64,000 nt of DNA, from NCBI RefSeq assembly GCF_000265405.1, contig NC_018010.1, forward strand, positions 806,001 through 870,000. Reading direction: 5' to 3'. A program made the position numbers and the translations under genes. The number at the start of each line of letters is the position of its first letter. Position 1 is the stretch's first letter. This stretch comes from Belliella baltica DSM 15883 (GTDB lineage Bacteria; Bacteroidota; Bacteroidia; Cytophagales; Cyclobacteriaceae). Below the pieces are notes generated by a model, which was not told the origin of the DNA, made no database searches, and saw nothing but the letters and a program-made list of their open reading frames with translations. Shown one piece after another: positions 37,226 through 45,502 of this stretch.

Positions 37226-38197
37226 TTATTTTAATGTTACGCTTTTGTTAATCGGTATTTTATCTAAGATAATCTTGATCAAATCACGGGTATTGATATT
37301 GTCTGCTTCTGCTTCATAATTAACAATGATCCTATGATTTAAGACATCCTCAGCAATTTCTTTAATATCCTCAGGCAACACATAATCTCTGCCATCCATA
37401 AATGCCACAGCCCTCGCCGCCAAGTTCAAATTGATACTCGCTCGTGGAGATACTCCAAACTGTATATACTTAGCTTCTTCCTTCAGACCGTATTTCTCTG
37501 GAAATCTCGTAGCAAATACCAATTCAATAATATAATTCTCTAAAGGCTCAGCAATCTTCACTTCATTGATTTTGTTACGGATCGCAAAAATATCTTCTTT
37601 AGAAAGAATCGCATTTACCTCTGAGTTGAAAGACATATTAGCCATTCTACGCATAACTTCAAGTTCATCGCTTTTAGATGGATAGTCGATATGCACTTTC
37701 ATCATAAATCTATCTACCTGCGCTTCAGGAAGTGGGTAAGTTCCTTCTTGATCCACTGGATTCTGCGTAGCTAACACTAAAAAAGGCCTATCCAACTGGT
37801 AGGTAGTCTCCCCAATAGTCACCTGCTTTTCCTGCATTGCCTCCAAAAGTGCTGACTGCACCTTGGCTGGTGAACGGTTCACTTCATCTGCTAGAATAAT
37901 ATTTGAAAAGATGGGTCCTTTTTTTACTTCAAAATTAGACTCCTGCTGATTGTAAATCATCGTACCAATCAAATCAGAAGGTAACAAATCTGGTGTAAAC
38001 TGAATCCTTTTAAAATCTAAATGAAGAACTCTTGCGAGGGTATTTACGGTTAGTGTTTTGGCCAATCCTGGAACACCTTCCAATAAAATATGCCCATTGG
38101 TAAACAAGCCAATCAAAAGTCTATTGACCATGCGATCTTGACCTACTACAATTTTCTTTACTTCTTCTATGACTTGCTGAATCTTCTCCTGATGCAT
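37226..38197 (-). CDS. MoxR-type AAA+ ATPase
   Basis: 323-aa chaperone-like ATPase of the MoxR/RavA group, thought to mature or remodel partner proteins, often with VWA-domain proteins. Walker A is GVPGLAKTLT, Walker B is IILADEVNRSPAKVQSALLE, sensor 1 is FLVLATQNPVDQEGTYPLPE and the Arg finger region is GVSPRASINLNLAARA. It stands alone here without the usual DUF58/VWA neighbours, so its client is unknown. Confidence 0.92.
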   Translation of the reverse strand: MHQEKIQQVIEEVKKIVVGQDRMVNRLLIGLFTNGHILLEGVPGLAKTLTVNTLARVLHLDFKRIQFTPDLLPSDLIGTMIYNQQESNFEVKKGPIFSNIILADEVNRSPAKVQSALLEAMQEKQVTIGETTYQLDRPFLVLATQNPVDQEGTYPLPEAQVDRFMMKVHIDYPSKSDELEVMRRMANMSFNSEVNAILSKEDIFAIRNKINEVKIAEPLENYIIELVFATRFPEKYGLKEEAKYIQFGVSPRASINLNLAARAVAFMDGRDYVLPEDIKEIAEDVLNHRIIVNYEAEADNINTRDLIKIILDKIPINKSVTLK

Positions 38198-38481
38198 GAG
38201 ATGTTTTATTATGTGTACTTGTTGTGCTTATTTTTAAATTGCTTTTGTTAGCAGATTCCAATACCTGTAATTAGTCAACTATCAATGGTCAACAGCAAAG
38301 CCTCTGGCAAATGAGAACAGGCATTAAATAGTCAGTTTTCCAAAACTCATTTCACCTACCAAAACGAGAAAGCTTATTCAATCTTATCTTAGTTTGGTTT
38401 TTTCTTGATCCTTTTATCAAACGCAGGCTAAATTAGAACAAAATATGTTTTAAGCCAAAATGAATTTGTTGGTCGGCGATT

Positions 38482-39069
38482 TTAAACAATTTTTAACAAA
38501 CTGAGGAGGGTTGCTCTATCCATTTCTCTAACCTCCCCAACTTCAAAACCTTCAATACTTAAGTTTTCCATAGCATACCGCACCAACCTTAATGTAGGAA
38601 ATCCTACTGCAGCTGTCATTTTCCTTACTTGTCGATTTTTACCTTCGATTAAGTTTAATTCAATCCAAGAATCGGGAACACTTTTGCGGTAGCGAATAGG
38701 AGGATTTCTTGGAGGGAGAGTTGGTGCTTCATTAAGTAATTGGGCTTTGGCTTTTTTAGTATGGTACATTTTCCCATCTACATTGATATCTACACCATTT
38801 TCCAGTTGTGCGATCGCCTCTGCAGTAGGAATACCTTCTACTTGTGCTAGATATGTTCTTTGATGAGCAAATCTAGGATTAAGCAAATGATGGTTGAGAG
38901 ATTTGTCGTTAGTGATCAACAGCAAGCCCTCACTGTCCTTATCCAAACGGCCCACTGGATAGACATCAGAAGGAAAATCACCAAGTTCTTTCAAGGTATT
39001 GGCATCACCACTGAACTGACTCAGGATGCCAAAAGGTTTGTAGATGATAAAGTAGCGGTTTTGTGGCAT
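38482..39069 (-). CDS. rRNA large-subunit pseudouridine synthase (RluE/RsuA group)
   Basis: 195-aa pseudouridine synthase. Catalytic motif VGRLDKDSEGLLLITND contains the essential Asp; KPFGILSQFSG, RTYLAQVEG, LIEGKNRQVRKMTAAVGFPT and LRLVRYAMENL are further family blocks. There is no N-terminal S4 domain, which with the length fits RluE-type enzymes acting on 23S rRNA. A ParDE pair ends 5 bp upstream. Confidence 0.9.
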   Translation of the reverse strand: MPQNRYFIIYKPFGILSQFSGDANTLKELGDFPSDVYPVGRLDKDSEGLLLITNDKSLNHHLLNPRFAHQRTYLAQVEGIPTAEAIAQLENGVDINVDGKMYHTKKAKAQLLNEAPTLPPRNPPIRYRKSVPDSWIELNLIEGKNRQVRKMTAAVGFPTLRLVRYAMENLSIEGFEVGEVREMDRATLLSLLKIV

Positions 39070-39074
39070 AGAGT

Positions 39075-39374
39075 TTATTCTTTGATAAGCTTTTTCAAAT
39101 CCATATTTGAACTTAGAATTCTTATTATTTCAATTTCTTCTTCAGCATAAAGTTTGTAAAAAATCACATGTTTCCTCATTGGAAATCCAAGCAAGCCAAG
39201 ATCTATTTCGTCATACGCTCTTCCAATTCTTGGGCTTTTTGCTAAGCTTTGAAAACAATCGATCAAATTTTGATAGTATTTATCTGCATGATTTTCTGAC
39301 CAAAAATAGTAGGTGTATTCATAAATATCCGATAAATCACTCAGCGCTTTAGCAGTTAAAAAATATTTACCCAT
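39075..39374 (-). CDS. parE: RelE/ParE-family toxin (pair 2)
   Basis: 99 aa. KALSDLSDIYEYTYYFWSEN near the N-terminus, GFPMRKHVIFYKLYAEEE and IEIIRILSSNMD at the C-terminus are the ParE pattern. It overlaps the antitoxin gene by 8 bp and lies 5 bp before the pseudouridine synthase gene, with which it may be co-transcribed. Similar to 25028-25321. Confidence 0.88.
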   Translation of the reverse strand: MGKYFLTAKALSDLSDIYEYTYYFWSENHADKYYQNLIDCFQSLAKSPRIGRAYDEIDLGLLGFPMRKHVIFYKLYAEEEIEIIRILSSNMDLKKLIKE

Positions 39375-39618
39375 TCTTTTGGAGCTTTGCCTTTAAAAGT
39401 TTTAAATGATTATCAGAATCAAAATCTTTTACTCTTCCACTTTCTATTCCTTCTTGAATTGCATTTTTTAGTAACTTAATCTTACCTTCTTCTTCTTCCA
39501 AAAGTCGCAGACCAGCTCTAATTACCTCGCTTGCATTTTTAAACCGTCCTTCTGATATTTTACTATCAACGAAATCTTCGAAATAGCTCCCTAAAGAAAC
39601 TGATGTATTACGCCCCAT
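39367..39618 (-). CDS. parD: ParD-family antitoxin (pair 2)
   Basis: 83-aa ribbon-helix-helix protein: NTSVSLGSYFEDFVDSKISE, GRFKNASEVIRAGLRLLEEE and a charged tail. Clearly paralogous to 25324-25557 over the DNA-binding half but different in the toxin-binding tail, so the pairs may be insulated from each other. Confidence 0.9.
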   Translation of the reverse strand: MGRNTSVSLGSYFEDFVDSKISEGRFKNASEVIRAGLRLLEEEEGKIKLLKNAIQEGIESGRVKDFDSDNHLKLLKAKLQKNG

Positions 39619-40004
39619 TTTAATTTATTGAAATGATTAATATTTCGAAGTTACCAAAAATTGGTAACATTGTTATAGGTTTTCAATTTTGAAAAGCAAA
39701 ACACAAAAGAAAATTACTCAAAAACCGAACTTTAAAGAATTTTGATTTTAGCTATATAAGAAACCGATAGGTTAAACTAAAGGTGGGTTTATCAAAACTA
39801 TATCAATAATATTTTTTATCCCTGATTTCCAATTACTTATAAGTAATACATAAAAATAATTATGTTTTATGTTTATAACTAAGAGTTTTATGTTTATAAT
39901 CAAGAGTCGAAAGAATAAAAAAGACTGCGCAGGAATTTTTAAGATTTTGTCACTGGCTTTTAGCCACTTATTAAATTATTTAATTAAACTAAATTTTATC
40001 AAGT
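39619..40004. other. 386-bp intergenic region before peptide gene 2
   Basis: Very AT-rich, no credible gene (short open frames here lack coding character). It holds the parD-side promoter and the peptide-side promoter. The only structure seen is a 21-bp imperfect tandem repeat at 39865-39906. Confidence 0.5.
39865..39906. repeat. 21-bp imperfect tandem repeat upstream of peptide gene 2
   Basis: TTTTATGTTTATAACTAAGAG (39865-39885) is followed directly by the same unit with two substitutions (39886-39906). It lies about 100 bp before the peptide gene; a regulatory role is possible. Confidence 0.7.
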
Positions 40005-40229
40005 ATGAAAAAGTTATTTTCAATTTTAATGATTATGTCAATGTCCATATTTATAGGCCATTTATCTGCTCAAGATGCAGAGGTTGGTGAACCAAGCTTA
40101 GATGGTCCAGGCTGTATTGATTTTGGTCAATCTATGTGGACCTCATCGGGTCCTTTAACTAAAGACAGAACATTTTATAATTGTTTCTGTGGAAAAGAGT
40201 CTGGAATAGCAGAACAGGCTTGCAAGTAA
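40005..40229 (+). CDS. Small Cys-rich secreted peptide, partner of beta-propeller lipoprotein (pair 2)
   Basis: 74 aa with a signal peptide (cleavage likely after LSA, residue 22). The mature 52 aa has four Cys (37, 60, 62, 73) and ends with FYNCFCGKESGIAEQACK. The Cys-rich end recalls small NVEALA-like peptides of Bacteroidota, although that motif itself is absent. A hairpin follows and then a 6-bladed propeller lipoprotein gene 47 bp downstream, the same layout as 20445-21807. Sequence similarity between the two peptides is low beyond the layout. Function unknown. Confidence 0.75.
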   Translation: MKKLFSILMIMSMSIFIGHLSAQDAEVGEPSLDGPGCIDFGQSMWTSSGPLTKDRTFYNCFCGKESGIAEQACK

Positions 40230-40234
40230 AATCA

Positions 40235-40261
40235 AAGGTGGCTAAATATTTTAGCCGCCTT
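40235..40261 (+). terminator. Hairpin between peptide and propeller genes (pair 2)
   Basis: AAGGTGGCTAAA-TAT-TTTAGCCGCCTT stem with one G-T pair. The T-tract after it is weak (AACCTTTATATTG), so partial termination or mRNA stabilisation is likelier than full termination. Confidence 0.6.
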
Positions 40262-40276
40262 AACCTTTATATTGTT

Positions 40277-41254
40277 ATGAAGAAAAGTAATTTATTAGTT
40301 TTAGTATTCTTATTGGTAACTTTTGGTTGTTCTGAAAATTCAAAAAACCTTATAGAAGTTCAACTAAGCTTAGAAAGCATCATATCAGAGGACTTCCTTA
40401 GAAATCCGAGCCAAATGAAAGCCACTGGTAATGGAAAAATGGTCATCATAGATGAGTTTGGGATCCATGCTTTTATCAAGGTCCTGGATCAGGACTGGAA
40501 AGTACTTCATAGCTTGGGTAAACTAGGGGAAGGACCTGATGAGTTCTCAAGCTATCCTTCTTTGTCAATTGGAGATGATGGGCAAGTCTATGTATTTGAT
40601 GGGTTTCGGAACAAGCTTTTCAACTTAGAACTTGAAGAAGGGATCCTTTTGCAGGAACAATTTCTGATTCCTGAATCTGATATTGTGGAGGAAATAATAG
40701 CAGTGTCGGAGACTGAATATGTTTTTCAGCCAGGAGGATACCAAACCCTATTTACCAAGATGGCTAGGGAGGTCAGGGGGCCAAAAAGTTCATTTTCGCT
40801 TTCAGTCAAAAATGCTCATTTCCAAGGTCTAGATAATACTAGAAAACTGACATTTTCATCAAATTACCTGACCAAGAAGCCAAGCGAAGAGCGCTATGCG
40901 GCAGTTTTCAATTATTATGATGAACTTCTAATCACTGATGGAAAGCAAACTAAATTTCACGAAACACTCTTTGGGGACTTGCTATATGATGCAGATCAGA
41001 CGAATATTGCCTTCACCGCCATCGCAAGTACTGATCAAAACATCTATGCTGTCTATTATGGGAAAAATGTAAACGAATTAGAAAATCCAACAGAATGTAG
41101 GCTGTTGATTTTTGATTGGAAAGGAAAGTTACAAGAAAATATAATCTTGGATCATCCTTTGAATTTCATCACTATTGACGAAGCAAATGGTGTTTTGTAT
41201 GGATTTAACCCAATGAATGAAGACAACCCGATATATAAGTTGAAATTGGAATAA
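40277..41254 (+). CDS. 6-bladed beta-propeller lipoprotein (pair 2)
   Basis: 325 aa starting at ATG 40277 (the longer frame reaches into the peptide gene and lacks a signal). Lipobox VTFGC (Cys18). Propeller blades include KMVIIDEFGIHAFIKVLDQD, HSLGKLGEGPDEFSSYPSLS and GQVYVFDGFRNKLFNLELE; the G-x-G-P-x-E-F loop is diagnostic of the Bacteroidota 6-bladed propeller family. Same architecture as 20725-21807. Confidence 0.8.
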   Translation: MKKSNLLVLVFLLVTFGCSENSKNLIEVQLSLESIISEDFLRNPSQMKATGNGKMVIIDEFGIHAFIKVLDQDWKVLHSLGKLGEGPDEFSSYPSLSIGDDGQVYVFDGFRNKLFNLELEEGILLQEQFLIPESDIVEEIIAVSETEYVFQPGGYQTLFTKMAREVRGPKSSFSLSVKNAHFQGLDNTRKLTFSSNYLTKKPSEERYAAVFNYYDELLITDGKQTKFHETLFGDLLYDADQTNIAFTAIASTDQNIYAVYYGKNVNELENPTECRLLIFDWKGKLQENIILDHPLNFITIDEANGVLYGFNPMNEDNPIYKLKLE

Positions 41255-41300
41255 AAGGGAAAAATTGATTTACCAATTCTAGAATTTTTTTGTTGATTTC

Positions 41301-41426
41301 TCAAATTTCAAAAAGGATAACATCCAATTCTGAAATCTTAGCAAATTCTTTATCACCTGTTAACAAAGGTAATTTATGAGTGAATGCCGAGGCTGCAACT
41401 ATTGAATTTGGTAGTTCTAATTGTTT
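41301..41426 (-). pseudogene. C-terminal remnant of a second PIN-domain toxin
   Basis: Directly after the VapC stop and in the same frame, 41 codons without a start encode KQLELPNSIVAASAFTHKLP, then LLTGDKEFAKISELDVILFE and a stop. Asp after LPLLTG and the LPNSIVAAS helix match the C-terminal third of PIN domains. This looks like what is left of another VapC gene. Confidence 0.6.
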
Positions 41427-41825
41427 CTAAACTGTCCAATCCTCTATAGTGATATTTTCAAGTCTATCGAAATCACTAATATTCTTTGTTACCAAAATCA
41501 AATCATTAAACACTGCTGTTGAGCCTATCAAAAGATCAAAATCATCTAAAATTTTCCCTTTTGTTTTTAATCTAGCTTTTTCCTTAGCATAAATATCAAG
41601 AGCGGGAAAAATGGGAAGTATATTAAACATTGTTTGAAAAAGCTCAAGAGTCTTCTGATTTCTTTCTTTAAAAGTACTTTTAGCAACTCCGTATTTTAAT
41701 TCAGCGATCGTGATTTCTGAAACAAAACATCTTTCAATCCCAATTTCTTCGATTTTACTTTCAAGATCGAATTTTCCATTCAAAAAATAGGCGCAAATAT
41801 TCGTGTCTAATAGATACTTTTTCAA
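41427..41825 (-). CDS. vapC: PIN-domain ribonuclease toxin VapC
   Basis: 132-aa RNase toxin. Acidic active-site residues: Asp in YLLDTNICAYFLNG, Glu in VSEITIAELKYGV, Asp in KILDDFDLLIGSTA, and the closing Asp in TKNISDFDRL. Full-length for VapC. Its start overlaps the antitoxin gene by 4 bp. Chromosomal VapCs often cut tRNA; target not predictable. Confidence 0.9.
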   Translation of the reverse strand: MKKYLLDTNICAYFLNGKFDLESKIEEIGIERCFVSEITIAELKYGVAKSTFKERNQKTLELFQTMFNILPIFPALDIYAKEKARLKTKGKILDDFDLLIGSTAVFNDLILVTKNISDFDRLENITIEDWTV

Positions 41826-42061
41826 ATGTCAATTTGTTTTCGTACGAATTTTCTGTCATCTTTCAATTCTGTCAAAAATTCATCTATTGGTTGATCAAGC
41901 TTCAAAGCTCCAAATAGACTTTTCCAAGAAACTTTTTCTTTCTTCTCTTCTGACTTTAAAGACTTAGAAAGCCTCGATATCAACTCCAATTTATTATCAG
42001 GACTTAATCCGTTTAACAACTTGAAATAACTATCTACTAACTTTAAATCAATCGCTTTCAT
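41822..42061 (-). CDS. Antitoxin of the VapC pair
   Basis: 79 aa from the ATG at 42059-42061; the open frame extends 8 codons upstream but MKAIDLKLVDSYFKLL is a natural start. A helical N-terminal part (NKLELISRLSKSLKSEEKK), then WKSLFGALKLDQPIDEFL, which resembles the toxin-wrapping tail of Bacteroidota VapC antitoxins. Assigned mainly by the 4-bp overlap with vapC. Confidence 0.8.
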   Translation of the reverse strand: MKAIDLKLVDSYFKLLNGLSPDNKLELISRLSKSLKSEEKKEKVSWKSLFGALKLDQPIDEFLTELKDDRKFVRKQIDI

Positions 42062-42288
42062 AATTAAATATTTACAACCTATCAAATTTACAAAAATTTT
42101 CCTTTTAGAAGGAACTGTACTTTACAATAAATCATCCAACTTCTCTTTATAATTCCAAAATTTACTTTAACCTTCCAACTCAATTCCACACCACTACTCC
42201 TAATTGGTATGTCTAAAACTCAATAATTTTTAAAATCTAAGGTAGTCTAAACCCCTGTTCACCTGCATTCCCCTGAGAGCAAACCACC

Positions 42289-44382
42289 CTAACTAATCCT
42301 ACTCCAATTGATCTCGTGCTTCTTTTGAGCACGGATTTGTCTTAAGACTAGCGCGTTTTCAGGTTGGGAAAGATCGGGGTCGGATTGGAGGAGTTCTTGG
42401 GCGGCATCTCTCGCCAAGGTCAATATCGGTGCATCCTTACTCAAGTCAGCGATCAACAAATCAGCGACACCACTTTGCTGTGTGCCCATCAAATCACCCG
42501 GACCTCGGAGCTTTAAATCCACATCGGCGATCTCAAAGCCATTATTTGTCCTGACCATGGTATCAAGGCGAACTCGGCTGTCTTTGGAGAGTTCGTATTT
42601 ACTCATCAAAATACAATAAGACTGATCAGCCCCTCTTCCCACCCTACCTCTCAACTGATGCAGCTGCGAAAGCCCAAATCGCTCGGCATTTTCTACCACC
42701 ATCACGGAAGCATTGGGCACATTCACACCCACTTCGATCACTGTGGTGGCTACCATGATCTTGGTTTCTCCTTTGACAAAGCGCTGCATTTCGAAGTCTT
42801 TGTCAGTAGATTTCATATTGCCATGCACGATGCTGATCGGATATTCAGGAAATGCCCGACAGATACTTTCATAGCCATCCATCAGATTCTTTAGATCCAA
42901 AGTTTCGGATTCCTCAATCAATGGATAAACGAGATAAACCTGTCTTCCCAATTCGATTTGCTTTCGCATAAAACCAAAAACTTTCAACCTATCTTTGTCA
43001 TATCTATGAACAGTTTGGATTGGCTTTCTCCCCAAAGGCATTTCATCAATCACTGAGATATCCAAGTCTCCATATAAAGTCATCGCCAAAGTCCGCGGAA
43101 TCGGCGTGGCTGTCATCACCAAAACATGGGGGATAAACCTTTCATTTTTAGCCCATAATTTAGCCCGCTGCGCGACGCCAAATCGGTGCTGCTCATCAAC
43201 TATTGCGAGACCAAGATTCTTGAATTGAACGATATCTTCTAGTAAAGCGTGGGTTCCAATAAGGATATGGAGATTACCAGAAAGCAACGTTTCGTGGATT
43301 ACTTTACGGGCAGATTTCTTAACAGATCCCGTCAGCAAGGCAATATTCAAGCCCATCAAATCAGCATATTCTTTCAGCCCTTCATAATGCTGATTGGCCA
43401 AAATCTCCGTCGGTGCCATCAAGCAAGCTTGCGCGCCCGAACTGATTGCAATTAATATACAGATAAAAGCCACCATGGTCTTCCCACTGCCCACATCTCC
43501 TTGGATCAACCTGTTCATTTGCTTTCCTGACTTCATATCACCAAAGGATTCTCTCACCACCCGCTTTTGCGCTTCTGTCAATTCAAAGGGGAGATGCTCT
43601 TTATAAAATTTAGTAAGCAATTCGGTTTGATTGAGAATTTGACCTGCGGACTTTTCGGTTCGAGTAAGCTTAAGTTTAAGCAATCTAAGTTGGACATAGA
43701 AAAACTCTTCAAACTTCAGTCTATACCTAGCCCTTTTCAAGATTTCAGGATTCTCAGGGAAATGAATTTGTCTGAGCGCTTCTTTTTTAGGAATCAAATT
43801 GAAACGTTGCAAAACATTCTCTGGCATGGTTTCTTGAATCTGCGGATAAGCCGAGGCGATGAGACCTTCCATGATTCTGGAAATACCTTTGGAATCGAGA
43901 AATCTAGCACGGAGTTTTTCGGTAGTTGGATACACAGGTTGAAAGAAACTCCGCTCCTCTTGGGCAGCAGTGAGCACATCCATTTCTGGGTGCGCAATGC
44001 TAAATTTCCTACCATATTTTGCTGGTTTGCCAAAAAATACGAATACCGCACCTGGCACAAGTTTTTTGATTACCCACTGAATCCCTTTGAACCACGTAAG
44101 CTCCATTTCACCAGTTTCATCGAAGATATGGGCTACCAGTCTTTTTTTCCTGCCATCACCAATAGTCTCTACGCTACGAATTCTAGCGATGATTTGTACA
44201 TGCTCAAGATCTTCATGGAGGTCTTTGATTTTGAAAAATTTTGTCCTGTCTTCATAGCGAAAAGGGTAATGCTGTATCAGCTCACCAAAAGTGAAAATAT
44301 TCAATTCCTTATTGAAAAGGGCAGCTTTCTGCGGCCCCATTCCCTTCAGAAATTCAATTTTAGTATCAAAGAATCCGGACAA
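42289..44382 (-). CDS. recG: ATP-dependent DNA helicase RecG
   Basis: 697-aa superfamily 2 helicase that remodels stalled forks and Holliday junctions. The N-terminal wedge/OB region (FPFRYEDRTKF, RIRSVETIGDGRKKRLVAH) precedes Walker A GDVGSGKTMVAFI, motif II VDEQHRFGVAQRAKL, motif III VMTATPIPRTLAMTLYGD, and motifs V/VI TTVIEVGVNVPNASVMVVEN and QLRGRVGRG. The C-terminal TRG-type hairpin follows. Full length. The long opposite-strand frame (43567-44388) is a shadow. Confidence 0.96.
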   Translation of the reverse strand: MSGFFDTKIEFLKGMGPQKAALFNKELNIFTFGELIQHYPFRYEDRTKFFKIKDLHEDLEHVQIIARIRSVETIGDGRKKRLVAHIFDETGEMELTWFKGIQWVIKKLVPGAVFVFFGKPAKYGRKFSIAHPEMDVLTAAQEERSFFQPVYPTTEKLRARFLDSKGISRIMEGLIASAYPQIQETMPENVLQRFNLIPKKEALRQIHFPENPEILKRARYRLKFEEFFYVQLRLLKLKLTRTEKSAGQILNQTELLTKFYKEHLPFELTEAQKRVVRESFGDMKSGKQMNRLIQGDVGSGKTMVAFICILIAISSGAQACLMAPTEILANQHYEGLKEYADLMGLNIALLTGSVKKSARKVIHETLLSGNLHILIGTHALLEDIVQFKNLGLAIVDEQHRFGVAQRAKLWAKNERFIPHVLVMTATPIPRTLAMTLYGDLDISVIDEMPLGRKPIQTVHRYDKDRLKVFGFMRKQIELGRQVYLVYPLIEESETLDLKNLMDGYESICRAFPEYPISIVHGNMKSTDKDFEMQRFVKGETKIMVATTVIEVGVNVPNASVMVVENAERFGLSQLHQLRGRVGRGADQSYCILMSKYELSKDSRVRLDTMVRTNNGFEIADVDLKLRGPGDLMGTQQSGVADLLIADLSKDAPILTLARDAAQELLQSDPDLSQPENALVLRQIRAQKKHEINWSRIS

Positions 44383-44460
44383 TGGTAAATAGCTTTTGGT
44401 TAAAAGTTACAAATTAAATCATATGATTTTAAAAAGCTAAGGGATAAAGAAATTGGATAA

Positions 44461-44499
44461 AAAGAAAATCATGGCCATTTATTGACCATGATTTTCTTT
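44461..44499. terminator. Terminator after S1/P1 nuclease gene
   Basis: AAAGAAAATCATGG / CCATGATTTTCTTT with an 11-nt loop and flanking A/T tracts, between the nuclease stop and recG on the minus strand. Confidence 0.75.
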
Positions 44500-44517
44500 T
44501 TGAAGGATAATGTCTAC

Positions 44518-45294
44518 TTACCCATAAATCTCTTCTAAGGCTTGGGCTAATCGAATACCGGCAGCAATAAGCCTCTCTTCTGTATGATGATAATGCTTAT
44601 AAATATATTCGTAACCGATTCTACCATTTTCTGGTATGTCGTACATTGCTGGCCTGATTGCTACTGCCTCTTTTAGCCAATCGGCTGGGGTAGTTTGTGT
44701 ATAGCGATCAATCAAACTTGGGTTGATTCTTTTCTGTAATTCAGTGGCGATTTCAGTATAGCTCATGTTTTTACCAGCAATCAAATCAGTGTCCCAAATT
44801 GCATGGATGTTTGTTTCTTTGTTGAAAAAACTCACCTTCACGTCATTTCCTCCACGATCACCTGGCTTGCCCACGTGAAATGGTTGATGCAAATCTCCAA
44901 CAATGTGGATCAACATTCTCAGCTGATCTCTTTCCTCTTCTGGAGTTAATTTCCCACTTTTCAAGTTTTCTTTCAGCCTCAAAAATGCTTCATAAGCATC
45001 TCCCGCTTCTTCTTGAATTGTCGGATCGTATTCTCCGTCTACCGTAGTAACCCAATGCCAAGTATTCGTATAGTTATAATTTTTGTCCGAACGGATATTG
45101 TCCATCCAAACGCCCACGCCAGAGATGGATTCTTGCTTTAATATAGTTTCCACACGCTCGACTGTAGCTGTTTTCATCTGCCATTCTGCAAGCTTTCCGA
45201 TCACATAATGACCTATTCCGCCCCAAGCGAAAGACTGAGTTTGCATGCCCAACACTAAAACGAGTGCAAGAGCTAGTGATTTAATTTGTTTCAT
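44518..45294 (-). CDS. Secreted S1/P1-type zinc nuclease
   Basis: 258 aa with a signal peptide whose cleavage after SFA leaves Trp1 at the mature N-terminus (WGGIGHYVIGKLAE), as required for the tri-zinc site. Further ligands: Asp/His in IHIVGDLHQPFHVGKPGDRG and NIHAIWDTDLI, His in NTWHWVTT. Extracellular or periplasmic single-strand DNA/RNA and 3'-nucleotide hydrolysis is expected, for nucleic-acid scavenging. Confidence 0.92.
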   Translation of the reverse strand: MKQIKSLALALVLVLGMQTQSFAWGGIGHYVIGKLAEWQMKTATVERVETILKQESISGVGVWMDNIRSDKNYNYTNTWHWVTTVDGEYDPTIQEEAGDAYEAFLRLKENLKSGKLTPEEERDQLRMLIHIVGDLHQPFHVGKPGDRGGNDVKVSFFNKETNIHAIWDTDLIAGKNMSYTEIATELQKRINPSLIDRYTQTTPADWLKEAVAIRPAMYDIPENGRIGYEYIYKHYHHTEERLIAAGIRLAQALEEIYG

Positions 45295-45502
45295 AATTCA
45301 AATTGAAATAAAATAGAAATACTTTAGAAATATAGCCTTTGGGAATTGTAATTTGGCCATTTAATTTATTTGAAATAAGGTAGAAAGAAATGGAAATACG
45401 CCTTCGTTGAACTTTTTAGAAATTGGTCAAAATTGTGATGAGAAACTCAATATTTCTATCTATTTCACAAGGCTTATTTCAATGTTATTACTAAGGGTAA
45501 AT
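45295..45502. repeat. Dispersed GAAATA-type repeat, copy 2
   Basis: The spacer upstream of the nuclease gene contains TTGAAATAAAATAGAAATA at its left and ATTTCTATCTATTTCA / CTTATTTCAA at its right, resembling the ends of the 23736-23997 spacer. It reads like a palindromic non-autonomous repeat. Confidence 0.4.

Noticed and set aside
39869..40090. Open frame overlapping the peptide gene
   Set aside because: Different frame from the signal-peptide gene and driven by a tandem repeat; no coding character.
43567..44388. 273-codon plus-strand frame
   Set aside because: Exactly antisense to recG, whose motifs are unambiguous; a shadow of codon bias.
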